DNA of 64,000 nt from Polaribacter sp. Hel_I_88 (GTDB taxonomy: Bacteria; Bacteroidota; Bacteroidia; Flavobacteriales; Flavobacteriaceae): positions 744,001-808,000 of the forward strand of contig NZ_JHZZ01000001.1 of assembly GCF_000687935.1 (NCBI RefSeq), written 5' to 3'. How positions within the stretch are numbered: the stretch's first letter is position 1; every line of letters begins with the position of its first letter. The position numbers and the translations under genes were made by a program. Shown one piece after another: positions 16,627 through 25,071 of the stretch. Below the pieces are notes generated by a model that worked only from the letters and a program-made list of their open reading frames with translations, was not told where the DNA came from and did not search any database.

Positions 16627-16654
16627 AAAACCACACCCAAAAGGTGTGGTTTTT
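16627..16654 (+). terminator. Terminator after the metalloprotease gene
   Basis: The stem AAAACCACACC / GGTGTGGTTTT has a 5-base loop and ends in T. It overlaps the upstream part of the next open frame and so argues that the next gene starts at 16679. Confidence 0.85.
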
Positions 16655-16678
16655 GCTTTAAAAGAATTAAATTGTTAT

Positions 16679-18280
16679 ATGATGAAAAAAAAATATTTAC
16701 TTTATTTAACTTTCTTCTTTTTGAGTATCAATATTTTTTCACAAAATAAAGAGATTGTTTTTCAAATTTTAGATGAAAAAGAAAAAAAACCAATTTCTTA
16801 TGCAACAATTATTCTACAAGAATTAAAAAGAGGAACTCATGCAGATTTAGATGGTTTTTTTAAAATTCCTGAAAAATATTTAGAAACTATATCTATCAAA
16901 ATTTCTGCTATAGGGTATACTACAAAAGAACTGAAACTTTCAGATTTCAAAAAAAATGCAATCAATAAAATATTTTTAAAACCTTTTGTAGATAATCTTA
17001 CTGAAATACTGATTGTTTCATCAAAAAAGAAAGTGAATTTAAGTGCAAAGTCGATTGTTAAAAAGTCGATTGAAAATATTCTAGAAAACTATCCTATAAA
17101 ACCACATTCTTACATCGGCTATTACAGGGATTATCAGCAACCAACAAACACTAAATATCAAAAAACAAGAAAACTTGGTACGAATCCTAAATACATCAAT
17201 TTGAATGAAGGAATTGTTGAGTCTTTTGACCAAGGATTTCAAACGAACAAGTTAATGCACGAAAAAAACCAAACAACACTTTATAAATTTAAAGTTAATG
17301 AAGATTTTTTAATAGACTCTTTATTAAAAATTCCATACGACAATAAAGCTAATAAATTTTTAAAAGATTTTTCTATAACGCCATTTGGAGGAAATGAGTT
17401 AAACATTTTAAATATTACGAATGCTATAAGAAATCACGATACACAATCATTTTCGTTTGTAGATGTTTTAGATAAAAATTTTGTTGAAAATCATACTTTT
17501 TATATGCAAAGCACAAAAAACATGAATGGAATTTCGCTTTATGAAATTTCGTTTAAATCTCAAAAAGAGAAAACAAGTTTTGATTATAGTGCAAATGGTA
17601 AAATATTTATAGCTAAAAACGATTTCTCTATTTACAAAATAGACTATACTATATTTTATAAAAATGATAAAAAACCACAATATTCTGTCCTTTTAGAATA
17701 TTTACCAAAAGGCGATAAAATGTTTTTAAACTACATGATGTTTAATAATCTCTTTACTATTAAAAGTACAGATTATTTAAAATTAGAAGGTGTAAGCTAT
17801 ATCAATAAACAAAACGTTTTTAATTTATTTTTTAATAAACCAATATTAGAAAGTTCTTTAAAACCAATTTCTAGAAATATTAAAGTGTATTATAAAAATA
17901 AAAGATTAAAAATTAAGAGTTTTCGTTTAGGAAAAGGATCACAAAAAAGAATTCTTTTAAATATAGATAGGAGGCAATTAATAAAAATGGGGATTTTAAA
18001 TAACAATATAACTGAAAAAGAACTTAATGAAAACTTAAGGTTTGAATTGAAAAATATTAAAGCTCTAAATGGCATGATTGTAAATGATCCTACAACTTTT
18101 GAGTTTTATCAATATAGAGAATTTTTTGTACAAGAAGTTTTTGAAAATAAAAATTTACCAATAGATGGCAACTTTATAGATAAAATTTTACCAATTTCAA
18201 AAGCAACAGAAAATCCCATGAATTTTAAAAACGAATACTGGCTAAATTCACCCTTAAAAAACGCCTACAAAATTGAGTAA
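16679..18280 (+). CDS. Secreted protein with N-terminal carboxypeptidase-like regulatory domain
   Basis: This 533-residue protein begins MMKKKYLLYLTFFFLSINIFSQ, a clear signal peptide. The frame is open from 16646, but that part lies inside the preceding terminator. Residues about 25-105 match the CarboxypepD_reg-like beta-sandwich found at the N-terminus of SusC-type proteins (FQILDEKEKKPISYATIIL, GTHADLDGFFKIP). The rest (110-533) is a Lys/Asn-rich, beta-rich region with no recognised catalytic motif and no TonB-receptor barrel signature. Proteins of this build are abundant in Flavobacteriaceae and generally uncharacterised. Its coding sequence is AT-rich but similar to neighbours. Confidence 0.8.
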   Translation: MMKKKYLLYLTFFFLSINIFSQNKEIVFQILDEKEKKPISYATIILQELKRGTHADLDGFFKIPEKYLETISIKISAIGYTTKELKLSDFKKNAINKIFLKPFVDNLTEILIVSSKKKVNLSAKSIVKKSIENILENYPIKPHSYIGYYRDYQQPTNTKYQKTRKLGTNPKYINLNEGIVESFDQGFQTNKLMHEKNQTTLYKFKVNEDFLIDSLLKIPYDNKANKFLKDFSITPFGGNELNILNITNAIRNHDTQSFSFVDVLDKNFVENHTFYMQSTKNMNGISLYEISFKSQKEKTSFDYSANGKIFIAKNDFSIYKIDYTIFYKNDKKPQYSVLLEYLPKGDKMFLNYMMFNNLFTIKSTDYLKLEGVSYINKQNVFNLFFNKPILESSLKPISRNIKVYYKNKRLKIKSFRLGKGSQKRILLNIDRRQLIKMGILNNNITEKELNENLRFELKNIKALNGMIVNDPTTFEFYQYREFFVQEVFENKNLPIDGNFIDKILPISKATENPMNFKNEYWLNSPLKNAYKIE

Positions 18281-18318
18281 CATTTTCAAAATTACATAAA
18301 ATTATTCTCAACAATTTG

Positions 18319-18352
18319 TTGCCAAATCACTTTAAAAAGTAGCCTATATTTG
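18319..18352 (+). promoter_or_regulatory. Promoter of the dihydrouridine synthase gene
   Basis: TTG (18319-18321) and TATATTTG (18345-18352) are 23 bases apart, within the flavobacterial consensus range. The start codon is 17 bases downstream, so the leader is very short. Confidence 0.65.
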
Positions 18353-18368
18353 CAGCATATTATTTTTT

Positions 18369-19322
18369 ATGAATCACACACTATTATCTTCACCTCTTCA
18401 AGGATTTACAGATTATAAATTTAGAAATGCATTTCATCATTTTTTTGGTGGTATAGATACTTTTTATGCGCCTTATATTCGATTGAATGGGAAATTGGTG
18501 ATTAAAAATTCCTATCAAAAAGATATTCTACCAGAAAATAACAGCACATTAACTGTAATTCCGCAAATAATTACCAATGATGTTGATGAGTTTTTATTCG
18601 TTGCTAAATATGTTAGAGAACTAGGCTATAAAGAATTAAACTGGAATTTAGGCTGTCCATATCCAATGGTTACCAAACAAGGAATGGGTTCTGGATTGAT
18701 TAGCGATGCCGAAAAAATAAACAGTATTCTGCATAAAATTCACAATGAATCTGATATTCTTGTTTCCATGAAAATGAGAATGGGTTATGAAACACCCGAA
18801 GAAATTTTAGATGTTTTACCCATTTTAGATACCTATCCTTTAAAAAATATTGCTATTCATGCAAGAATAGGAAAACAATTGTACAAAGGAGGAACTGATT
18901 TGGAAGCTTTTCAGAAATGTTTGGATAACAGCAAACACAAAATGTATTATAATGGAGATATTACCTCTGTTGCTGCCTTTAAAAAATTACAAAAACGATT
19001 TACAACCATAGATCATTGGATGATTGGCAGAGGCTTAATTGCAGATCCTTTTTTACCAAGTATGATAAAAAATGACACCACTGAGTATCCAAAAAATAGA
19101 TTTGATATTTTTCAAGAATTTCACGAACGTATTTACACTGAATATGATGCAGCACTTTCTGGGCCAACGCCTATAAAAATGAAAATGCTTGGCTTTTGGG
19201 AATACTTTTCTAAAAGTTTTACAAATCCGCAGAAAACCTATAAGAAAATTAAAAAAGCACAGAATCCTAAAAAATATGCAATTGCTGTTGAAGAGATTTT
19301 AAAGGAAGCTAAGAATGGGTAA
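18369..19322 (+). CDS. tRNA-dihydrouridine synthase family protein
   Basis: This FMN enzyme reduces uridine to dihydrouridine in tRNA D-loops. The 317 residues begin LLSSPLQGFTDYKFR (the FMN-binding entry motif) and contain ELNWNLGCPYPMVTKQGMGSGL, whose cysteine is the catalytic acid. MKMRMGYETPEE, HARIGKQLYKGGTD and MIGRGLIADPFL follow. The overall pattern is nearer the DusC/short Dus group than DusB. Subfamily and modified position are not decided from sequence alone. It is a single-gene unit by its own promoter. Confidence 0.93.
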   Translation: MNHTLLSSPLQGFTDYKFRNAFHHFFGGIDTFYAPYIRLNGKLVIKNSYQKDILPENNSTLTVIPQIITNDVDEFLFVAKYVRELGYKELNWNLGCPYPMVTKQGMGSGLISDAEKINSILHKIHNESDILVSMKMRMGYETPEEILDVLPILDTYPLKNIAIHARIGKQLYKGGTDLEAFQKCLDNSKHKMYYNGDITSVAAFKKLQKRFTTIDHWMIGRGLIADPFLPSMIKNDTTEYPKNRFDIFQEFHERIYTEYDAALSGPTPIKMKMLGFWEYFSKSFTNPQKTYKKIKKAQNPKKYAIAVEEILKEAKNG

Positions 19323-19454
19323 AATGTTTGGTTTGATATTAAAATCGAAAAATAGTAACTTCGTGATCAGTTGATATAAATATTAAAACGATATTATATC
19401 ATTTAAGTTAGTACCAATTAAATTAGATCAAAAATTATCCTTCAATATTTGAAT

Positions 19455-19865
19455 TTATTCAGATTTCTTATTAAAAATTATTTTCTTTTTTGAGTCATCT
19501 AATGAAAGTACATATAAATCATCTGACTTTATACAATCTAAAACCTTTTTATACAAATATGTTTTAGATTCATCAGTAATATTTGATGAGCCCATAGAAC
19601 CAGTTTTAGGATGTACAAACATTAAATATAAATCCTCATTTTTTAGTATTAAAAGGAAATAACAACGAAATCCTCCACTACCTTTTAATCGTTTCTTTAT
19701 GTATGGATTTTCAGAGTGACCATTTAATCTGGTTTCAGAAGATAAGTCTTTTATTGTCTTATCAAAAAAATAACTTATAATTTCTTTTTGTAACGACTTA
19801 TATGAATTTTTAGAAATTAATTTTTCAAATTCAACTTTAAAATCTTCTAAACAATATATTACCAT
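19455..19865 (-). CDS. Small protein, possible RelE-like toxin of a two-gene module
   Basis: I do not recognise this 136-residue protein as a named family. Its middle reads IKKRLKGSGGFRCYFLL, then EDLYLMFVHPKTGSMGSSN and ITDESKTYLY. An arginine followed by beta-strands with a late HPKTG and an NIT-DE helix start is the layout of RelE/HigB-type toxins. Its ATG overlaps the stop of the upstream gene as TAATG, so the pair is translationally coupled in the order usual for antitoxin then toxin. The module sits alone between unrelated housekeeping genes, with its own promoter-like box. The toxin idea is inference and would fail if no RelE fold is predicted. Confidence 0.45.
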   Translation of the reverse strand: MVIYCLEDFKVEFEKLISKNSYKSLQKEIISYFFDKTIKDLSSETRLNGHSENPYIKKRLKGSGGFRCYFLLILKNEDLYLMFVHPKTGSMGSSNITDESKTYLYKKVLDCIKSDDLYVLSLDDSKKKIIFNKKSE

Positions 19866-20329
19866 TAAACCAGTGAAAGTTCTTTAGTTATTTCTTTAAA
19901 ACCAGGCATTTCTGGAAGAAAAAACAAAGCCGACTCTAAATCAGAGGAGACTTCTTTTAACTCATCAATAGAATTTTTGAAGTCTTTAACTTCTTGTTTT
20001 GCAATCCCTTTACTTCGTATAAAATTCATTGAAACGTATTGACGAATAAGAGAGGAATGCAAATCTCTTGCTGAAGAAATTAGATCATTCGATAATTTTA
20101 AACATTCATCATTCAAATTATCAAACCAAGTTAGTTTTTCAATTCTATGGTTTATATCATAAATCTTTAAAGTCTTTTCTTTTAAAAAAGATTTAAAATC
20201 AATAATTGCATCTAAAAATTGATTTACGTTTTCCTCATTTAAAAAAGGACTTTTCTTTTCTTCAAATGAAAAATCTCTAACACTTGAAAAAGTATTTTTA
20301 ATTTCCGACTTATAAGATAAACATTCCAT
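19865..20329 (-). CDS. Helical small protein, upstream partner of the possible toxin
   Basis: This 154-residue protein is of unknown family. It is predicted by eye to be almost wholly alpha-helical, with heptad-like segments around 35-65 and 110-140 (KDFKNSIDELKEVSSDLESALFFL). No helix-turn-helix or ribbon-helix-helix DNA-binding motif stands out, unlike most type II antitoxins. It is the first gene of the pair and its stop overlaps the start of the second. Upstream on the minus strand TATATTTG (about 20370-20377) fits the -7 box. An antitoxin or chaperone-like role for the second protein is possible but unproven. Confidence 0.45.
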   Translation of the reverse strand: MECLSYKSEIKNTFSSVRDFSFEEKKSPFLNEENVNQFLDAIIDFKSFLKEKTLKIYDINHRIEKLTWFDNLNDECLKLSNDLISSARDLHSSLIRQYVSMNFIRSKGIAKQEVKDFKNSIDELKEVSSDLESALFFLPEMPGFKEITKELSLV

Positions 20330-20522
20330 TTTTTTATTTTTTGTAAAGTAAATATACGAGTTTTGGACAAATATATATAACTATTGAAAACAACATATAT
20401 AAAAAACAGCTAATTTTGTGCCAAATTTAATTTGTATCGCTTTTTTAATAACGTTGTTTTAGTTAGAAAAATTTATATTTACACGATACTTTTTTATAAA
20501 AAAAATAACAAAACCTTAAATC

Positions 20523-21500
20523 CTACCTCAACTTAAACTCCATAAAAACAGGCAAATGGTCTGAAGCTTCCCCAAAGTCATTTAATACTTTTCCTGAAAT
20601 ATATTCGATAGAATTTTTAGTGTAAAAAATATAATCGATTCTTTTATAAGGTGCTTTCGAATCGAATGTGTTTTCAATTTTACCAGCATTAAAAGCAGCA
20701 TTGCCAACATTTTTCATGGCAAACATTTTTTGAATTATTGCTGATGGGTCGTTGGCTTCTGAATTAAAATCACCCAATAAAATGGTTGGGTATTGATCTT
20801 TATATTGATTAAAAAATTTGATAACTTCCTCAAATTGTTTCACTCTTGTTGGTTTATCAAAAGCTTCTAAATGAACATTAATCACCATAATTTCTTGATT
20901 ATTTAAAACCACTTTTACAACTTGTGCTAATCGTTCTAAATAAAAAGCATTTCTGTAAAAAGGAGCATCTGCAACTCTTTGCAAGACAATTCTTTGTTGC
21001 TCTTTTATAGGATATTTACTAATAATAGATTGCCCAGAAACTACTTTGCCAAAGTGCATGGAAATTGGCCAATAAGGAAATGGCACATAGTGTTCATCCC
21101 AATTGATACTTCTTGCTCTGTAAGGAAAACCCAAGTTGGCAATTTGTTCTTCTTGATTTATATGATAACTCCTATTTGCATCATAATCTATTTCTTGAAA
21201 CGCAATTATAGTGGGATTTACTTTTGCAGTTTCGTCCAACACTTTTTGCAAATTTTCATCAAATAATTCTTTAGGTTTTGCAATAGGTCTGTTATTGGTC
21301 ATGCCACTTAAATAGCCAATATTATAGGTTACAATGCTAAAAATTGAATCGTTTTTAGGTTGATTTTGAACATCAATCTTACTTAAAGAAATATATTCAG
21401 AATCGTTTAAAGTTGGTGACGAAGCCCAAAAATAAAAGGCAACAAAAACAAGGATCAACAAAAAAAGAACTCTAAAAATTAGTTTTAAGAAACGTTTCAT
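20523..21500 (-). CDS. Endonuclease/exonuclease/phosphatase family protein, membrane-anchored
   Basis: This 325-residue protein has one N-terminal membrane segment (about 7-27) and an EEP domain with all the expected motifs in order: VTYNIGYLSG, AFQEIDYD, INVHLEAFD, LLGDFNSEAND, RIDYIFY and SDHLPVF. EEP proteins hydrolyse phosphodiester bonds in nucleic acids, lipids or inositol phosphates in a metal-dependent way. The membrane anchor implies a periplasmic substrate, which is unknown. Its start overlaps the stop of the mscS gene by four bases (ATGA), so the two are one operon. Confidence 0.9.
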   Translation of the reverse strand: MKRFLKLIFRVLFLLILVFVAFYFWASSPTLNDSEYISLSKIDVQNQPKNDSIFSIVTYNIGYLSGMTNNRPIAKPKELFDENLQKVLDETAKVNPTIIAFQEIDYDANRSYHINQEEQIANLGFPYRARSINWDEHYVPFPYWPISMHFGKVVSGQSIISKYPIKEQQRIVLQRVADAPFYRNAFYLERLAQVVKVVLNNQEIMVINVHLEAFDKPTRVKQFEEVIKFFNQYKDQYPTILLGDFNSEANDPSAIIQKMFAMKNVGNAAFNAGKIENTFDSKAPYKRIDYIFYTKNSIEYISGKVLNDFGEASDHLPVFMEFKLR

Positions 21501-23152
21501 TCGATTTCTGGTGTATTTTCTGGTGGAGTATCATTCTTAAAATCCGTAAGAACTTTACTGATTGAAGCATCAATTTTTGCTTGACTTGTGTCATACTTTG
21601 GTGATAAGTTACTCTTATCAGGAAATTGCTCAATAGTAACTGTAGTTGATGGAAATGCAAATTCTACACCCAATTCTGCAGCTAATTTAATAATAGCCAT
21701 ATGCAACCTATGTTTTGAGGTTTGCTCTGTACTCCAAGCCAAACTCTTAAAATATACATTCACCATGATTAACAAAGCTGAGTCTCCAAAACCTGAAAAC
21801 TCCACATTATAAGAATCTGAACGCGTTTCTGGATGCTCAATAACAATTTGTCTTACCCCATTTACAAAGGCTTCAATTAATGCTGGAGGCGTGTCATAAC
21901 GTACACCTAAATTAGTATTGTAACGTCTAAACAAGCGCAAACCTTTGTTATTCACCACCATTTCCGACAATTTACTATTTGGAATTTGATAAATAGAAGT
22001 ATCTGCAGCTCTAACTCTGGTAGATCTAAAACCCACTTTTTCTACAGTCCCTACAACTTCACCAGCTTCAATCCAATCATCTATATGAAAAGGCTTGTCC
22101 ATAAAAATCATAATGGTTCCAATCAAGTTTTTTACAGTATCTTGAGATGCCAAAGCAACAGCTAAACCTCCAATAGTTGCACCAGCAATAAGGGTTGTTG
22201 TATCTACACCAAACAATCTTAACACATTAAAAAAACCAACCACAAGCACAAGTCCTGTTAAAAAGTTATGCAAAATTGGTACTAATTGGTCATCTAACCT
22301 TCCATGAGTTTTCTCAGTAAATTCACCATAAATTTGCATTATAACTTTTACCAATTTCAAGAAAACGTAAATCCAAAAGATAGTTCTTGCAATATTAATG
22401 GCGAGAAAAACCCATGCATTTACTTCCAACGAAAATTGTAAAGACGGAAAAATAAGATCTACAAACCCTAAAGCAACTAATAAACTTATTGGGTGTGCCA
22501 ATTTTTTAAGCACTATTTTAACTTCAAAATTAAGGTTTGTTTTTGTTATTTGATGTTGTACTCTTTGCAAAACCCAAAAGGCAATTTTTTTAGTTAACGC
22601 AAAAATTAACAGAGCAATTCCAAATACCAATAATAAAGCTACAAGCTGCCAAAGCTCAATTCCAAGAATTTTTTTATGACCATAAACAGGAATACTGTCT
22701 TGCAATTCTTCTACATACCAAGGAAAAACGTTGCTGTAAATTGCATCGATTTTTGCGACTGTTTCACTAGAATAATACCAGTTACTATTAATTTTTTCTA
22801 AATAAATATCTGGCATTCTATCAGGAAACAAAATGTACCTTGCGTATGCTGTATATCCTGTAGAATCTACATATTTAGGATTCGTTGTTATCTTCTTTAA
22901 ATCTACATATAAACCTTTTCCATCTAAAATTTTCTTGATTTTAATTGCCTTTCTTACAGCAATATTTTCTTCTAAACCGTAAATTGTTTTAGCTGCTTTT
23001 TTAGGTTGATAAGAGTCTTGCTGTAAAAAATATAAGTGCGTTGTTAAAGTTGCATTTGGGTTGCTTAAATCTACTTTTACACTATCTAAAGATTGTATTT
23101 GTGCTAAAGTTATTAGAGGAAAAAATAATAAAAGCCAGAGTTTTCTTTTCAT
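21497..23152 (-). CDS. MscS family mechanosensitive ion channel
   Basis: This channel opens under membrane tension to release solutes in osmotic downshock. The 551-residue protein has a signal peptide (MKRKLWLLLFFPLITLAQ), a periplasmic domain (about 20-165), several membrane helices (about 170-330), and the MscS pore and beta-domain signature GGLAVALASQDTVKNLIG, MIFMDKPFHIDDWIE, VGTVEKVGFRSTRVR and IPNSKLSEMVVNN. It is larger than E. coli MscS (286), in the YbdG/YnaI-like size class. It is the first gene of a two-gene operon with the EEP protein. Confidence 0.95.
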   Translation of the reverse strand: MKRKLWLLLFFPLITLAQIQSLDSVKVDLSNPNATLTTHLYFLQQDSYQPKKAAKTIYGLEENIAVRKAIKIKKILDGKGLYVDLKKITTNPKYVDSTGYTAYARYILFPDRMPDIYLEKINSNWYYSSETVAKIDAIYSNVFPWYVEELQDSIPVYGHKKILGIELWQLVALLLVFGIALLIFALTKKIAFWVLQRVQHQITKTNLNFEVKIVLKKLAHPISLLVALGFVDLIFPSLQFSLEVNAWVFLAINIARTIFWIYVFLKLVKVIMQIYGEFTEKTHGRLDDQLVPILHNFLTGLVLVVGFFNVLRLFGVDTTTLIAGATIGGLAVALASQDTVKNLIGTIMIFMDKPFHIDDWIEAGEVVGTVEKVGFRSTRVRAADTSIYQIPNSKLSEMVVNNKGLRLFRRYNTNLGVRYDTPPALIEAFVNGVRQIVIEHPETRSDSYNVEFSGFGDSALLIMVNVYFKSLAWSTEQTSKHRLHMAIIKLAAELGVEFAFPSTTVTIEQFPDKSNLSPKYDTSQAKIDASISKVLTDFKNDTPPENTPEIE

Positions 23153-23193
23153 AGTAGCTGTTGTTAAAGTGAGGTTAAAAACAATACAAATTT

Positions 23194-23217
23194 AAACCTT
23201 TTCTGTTTTCTGATGTC
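23194..23217 (+). promoter_or_regulatory. ECF-sigma-type promoter candidate of the first Spy-like gene
   Basis: AAACC (23194-23198) and GTC (23215-23217) are separated by exactly 16 bases. The promoter of the neighbouring paralogue (23784-23807) has the same elements and spacing. The AAC/GTC pattern is that of extracytoplasmic-function sigma factors, and neither gene has a good TAnnTTTG box here. Confidence 0.55.
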
Positions 23218-23257
23218 AAAGATGCACAAATAAAAAACAATTCATAAATTTTATAAA

Positions 23258-23662
23258 ATGAAAAAAATAATAACAGTATTGATTTTAACGCTTGCATTCT
23301 CAATTACTACACAAGCTCAAAAAAAAGGTGGTAAAAACCCAGTTGATAAAATGTTGAAAAAAATGACAACAGATTTGAGCTTAACAGAAAGTCAACAAAA
23401 AGAAATTAAACCTCTTTTAATTGCACAAATGGAAGACAGAAAAATGATGAAGCAAAAAAGAGAGGAATTACAAAATTCTGGTGAAAAACCAACAAAAGCT
23501 GAGCGCACAAAAATGAAAGAAGAGAGAGAAACCAAAGAAGCTGCTATGAATACTAAAATGTCGCAAATTTTAGATAAAGAGCAATTCGAAAAGTTTCAAC
23601 AAATGGTAGCAGAAAGAAAAGAGAATGCGCAAGGAAAGAAAAAGAAAAAAGATAATAAGTAA
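23258..23662 (+). CDS. Periplasmic Spy/CpxP-like LTxxQ protein, first of a tandem pair
   Basis: This 134-residue protein has a signal peptide ending TTQAQ and a mature part rich in Lys, Glu, Met and Gln. LSLTESQQKEIKPLL matches the LTxxQ repeat of Spy and CpxP, periplasmic envelope-stress chaperones. A second helix block has ILDKEQFEKFQQMVAERK. It is clearly paralogous to the next gene (same signal peptide ending, same LTxxQ position, same DKEQFEKF motif). The C-terminus is a poly-lysine tail, which might bind nucleic acid, phosphate or lipid A. Probably induced by envelope stress through an ECF sigma factor; the inference rests on the promoter pattern. Confidence 0.8.
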   Translation: MKKIITVLILTLAFSITTQAQKKGGKNPVDKMLKKMTTDLSLTESQQKEIKPLLIAQMEDRKMMKQKREELQNSGEKPTKAERTKMKEERETKEAAMNTKMSQILDKEQFEKFQQMVAERKENAQGKKKKKDNK

Positions 23663-23699
23663 AAAAATAGTTTTTTAATTTTGGTTGATTAGAAAATTT

Positions 23700-23736
23700 T
23701 AAAAACTCGAATCTATAAATTGATTCGAGTTTTTTT
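23700..23736 (+). terminator. Terminator between the two Spy-like genes
   Basis: AAAACTCGAATC / GATTCGAGTTTT forms a stem with an 8-base loop, followed by a long T-run. The two paralogues are thus separate transcription units. Confidence 0.9.
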
Positions 23737-23783
23737 TGATTAGAAAATTAATGTTAAAACAATGTTAATCAATTATTTAAATT

Positions 23784-23807
23784 AAACCTTTTTACTTTTT
23801 TAAGGTC
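23784..23807 (+). promoter_or_regulatory. ECF-sigma-type promoter candidate of the second Spy-like gene
   Basis: AAACC (23784-23788), 16 bases, GTC (23805-23807) and a following AAAGA, matching the first Spy-like gene's promoter element for element. Confidence 0.55.
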
Positions 23808-23846
23808 AAAGAAGAGAACATTATTAACAATTTAAAATTTTATAAC

Positions 23847-24305
23847 ATGAAAAAATTAGCAAGTATTTTAGTTTTAGTATTCGCATTTACAATAACAACT
23901 CAAGCTCAAAAAAAGGGCAAAAGAGATCAAAACAATCCAAAATTTACTATTGAACAACGTACTGAATTAGCTGTTAAAAAAATGACGTTGGCTTTAGATT
24001 TAACAGAAAAACAACAAAGTCAAATCACTCCTTTCATAAAGGCACAAGCAACAGCAAGAAAAGCTGCCATGGAAAAAAGAAAGCAATATAGAGATGAAGA
24101 GAAAAAACCTTCTGCAGACGAAATATATGCTATGAAAAGCAATCAATTAGATAATAGAATTGCTTTTAAAAATAACATGAAAGATATTTTAAACAAAGAG
24201 CAATTTGAAAAGTTTGAGAAAATGGCAAAAAACCGCGCTCAAAAAGGGAGAGAAATGATGAAAAAAGGCCTTAAAAAAAGAAGAATGGCTGAAGATAAAA
24301 GATAA
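23847..24305 (+). CDS. Periplasmic Spy/CpxP-like LTxxQ protein, second of a tandem pair
   Basis: This 152-residue paralogue of the preceding gene has a signal peptide MKKLASILVLVFAFTITTQA, LALDLTEKQQSQITPFIK (LTxxQ), a second helical block and ILNKEQFEKFEKMAKNRAQ. The strongly basic C-terminus (KKGLKKRRMAEDKR) is again present. The duplication includes the promoter, which argues for a tandem gene duplication followed by divergence of the coding part. As with Spy, it probably forms a helical cradle in the periplasm. A terminator follows at 24339. Confidence 0.8.
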   Translation: MKKLASILVLVFAFTITTQAQKKGKRDQNNPKFTIEQRTELAVKKMTLALDLTEKQQSQITPFIKAQATARKAAMEKRKQYRDEEKKPSADEIYAMKSNQLDNRIAFKNNMKDILNKEQFEKFEKMAKNRAQKGREMMKKGLKKRRMAEDKR

Positions 24306-24338
24306 TAAAAAAATTAGTTTGGTTGATTAGTTTTAAAT

Positions 24339-24371
24339 AAAACCCGGTTTTTGAATTGAAATCGGGTTTTT
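24339..24371 (+). terminator. Terminator after the second Spy-like gene
   Basis: AAAACCCG / CGGGTTTTT forms the stem, ending in T-rich sequence. It may act for the plus strand only. Confidence 0.8.
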
Positions 24372-24387
24372 GATGTTTGACGTATTT

Positions 24388-24537
24388 TGCGTTAGGGATT
24401 GAAATGGCATCCTTTTTTTATTAAGAATGAAATTGATATGTAAACATTGAGATTGCCACAAAAAGTAAAAACTTTGTTTGCAATGACAGTAAAATAAAAA
24501 AAGATATAATGGAAAGCCCGTTAAAACGCCCAAAAAA
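24388..24537. repeat. Interspersed hairpin element, copy 2, with an insertion in its loop
   Basis: This copy starts TGCGTTAGGGATTGAAATGG and ends CCCGTTAAAACGCCC, matching copy 1 at 657-737 in both arms. Its loop is about 70 bases longer and contains GAGATTGCC...GCAATGACAG, itself resembling another flavobacterial intergenic repeat. The GGG/CCC pair replaces the AGG/CCT of copy 1. The spurious short frame on the minus strand here is not a gene. Confidence 0.75.
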
Positions 24538-24545
24538 TAAAATTC

Positions 24546-25061
24546 CTATTCTTTAAACCAACTTGAATATTTTACATAATTATTGGCAATTCTATCAATC
24601 TCGCCAGAAATTAATTCTTGGGATATATCTTTTACTTTTTTAGCAGGAACTCCAGCATAAATACTACCACTTTCTACTCTCGTATTTTTAGTAACTACAG
24701 CTCCTGCAGCAATAATGGAATTTGATTCTACAACACAATCGTCCATAATAATGGAACCCATTCCTACCAAAACATTATCATGAATTGTGCAACCATGTAC
24801 AATTGCATTGTGGCCAATGGAAACATTATTGCCAATGGTTGTTGGCGATTTTTGATATGTTGCATGGATTACTGCTCCATCTTGAATGTTTACTTTGTTG
24901 CCGATTTTTATAAAATGGACATCGCCTCTAATTACTGCATTGTACCAAATTGAACATTCTTTTCCTAGTGAAACTTCGCCAAGGATTGTTGCGTTTTCTG
25001 CCACAAAACAGTCTTCTGGAATTTGTGGATATTTGTTATTTACTGATTTTATGATGGGCAT
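24546..25061 (-). CDS. Gamma carbonic anhydrase family protein (left-handed beta-helix)
   Basis: This 171-residue hexapeptide-repeat protein contains NAVIRGDVHFIKIGNKVNIQDG, VIHATYQ and SIGHNAIVHGC. The three histidines stand where the Cam-type carbonic anhydrase binds its metal. PaaY/YrdA-like proteins have the same pattern, so carbonic anhydrase activity is plausible but not proven. A C-terminal helix (ELISGEIDRIANNYVKYSSWF) packs on the helix in the family. It is the last gene of a minus-strand run with the small protein upstream (10-base gap). Confidence 0.92.
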   Translation of the reverse strand: MPIIKSVNNKYPQIPEDCFVAENATILGEVSLGKECSIWYNAVIRGDVHFIKIGNKVNIQDGAVIHATYQKSPTTIGNNVSIGHNAIVHGCTIHDNVLVGMGSIIMDDCVVESNSIIAAGAVVTKNTRVESGSIYAGVPAKKVKDISQELISGEIDRIANNYVKYSSWFKE

Positions 25062-25071
25062 AGTTTAGTCT

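Noticed and set aside
24333..24533. 66-residue minus-strand frame
   Set aside because: It lies completely inside a terminator and an intergenic hairpin repeat.
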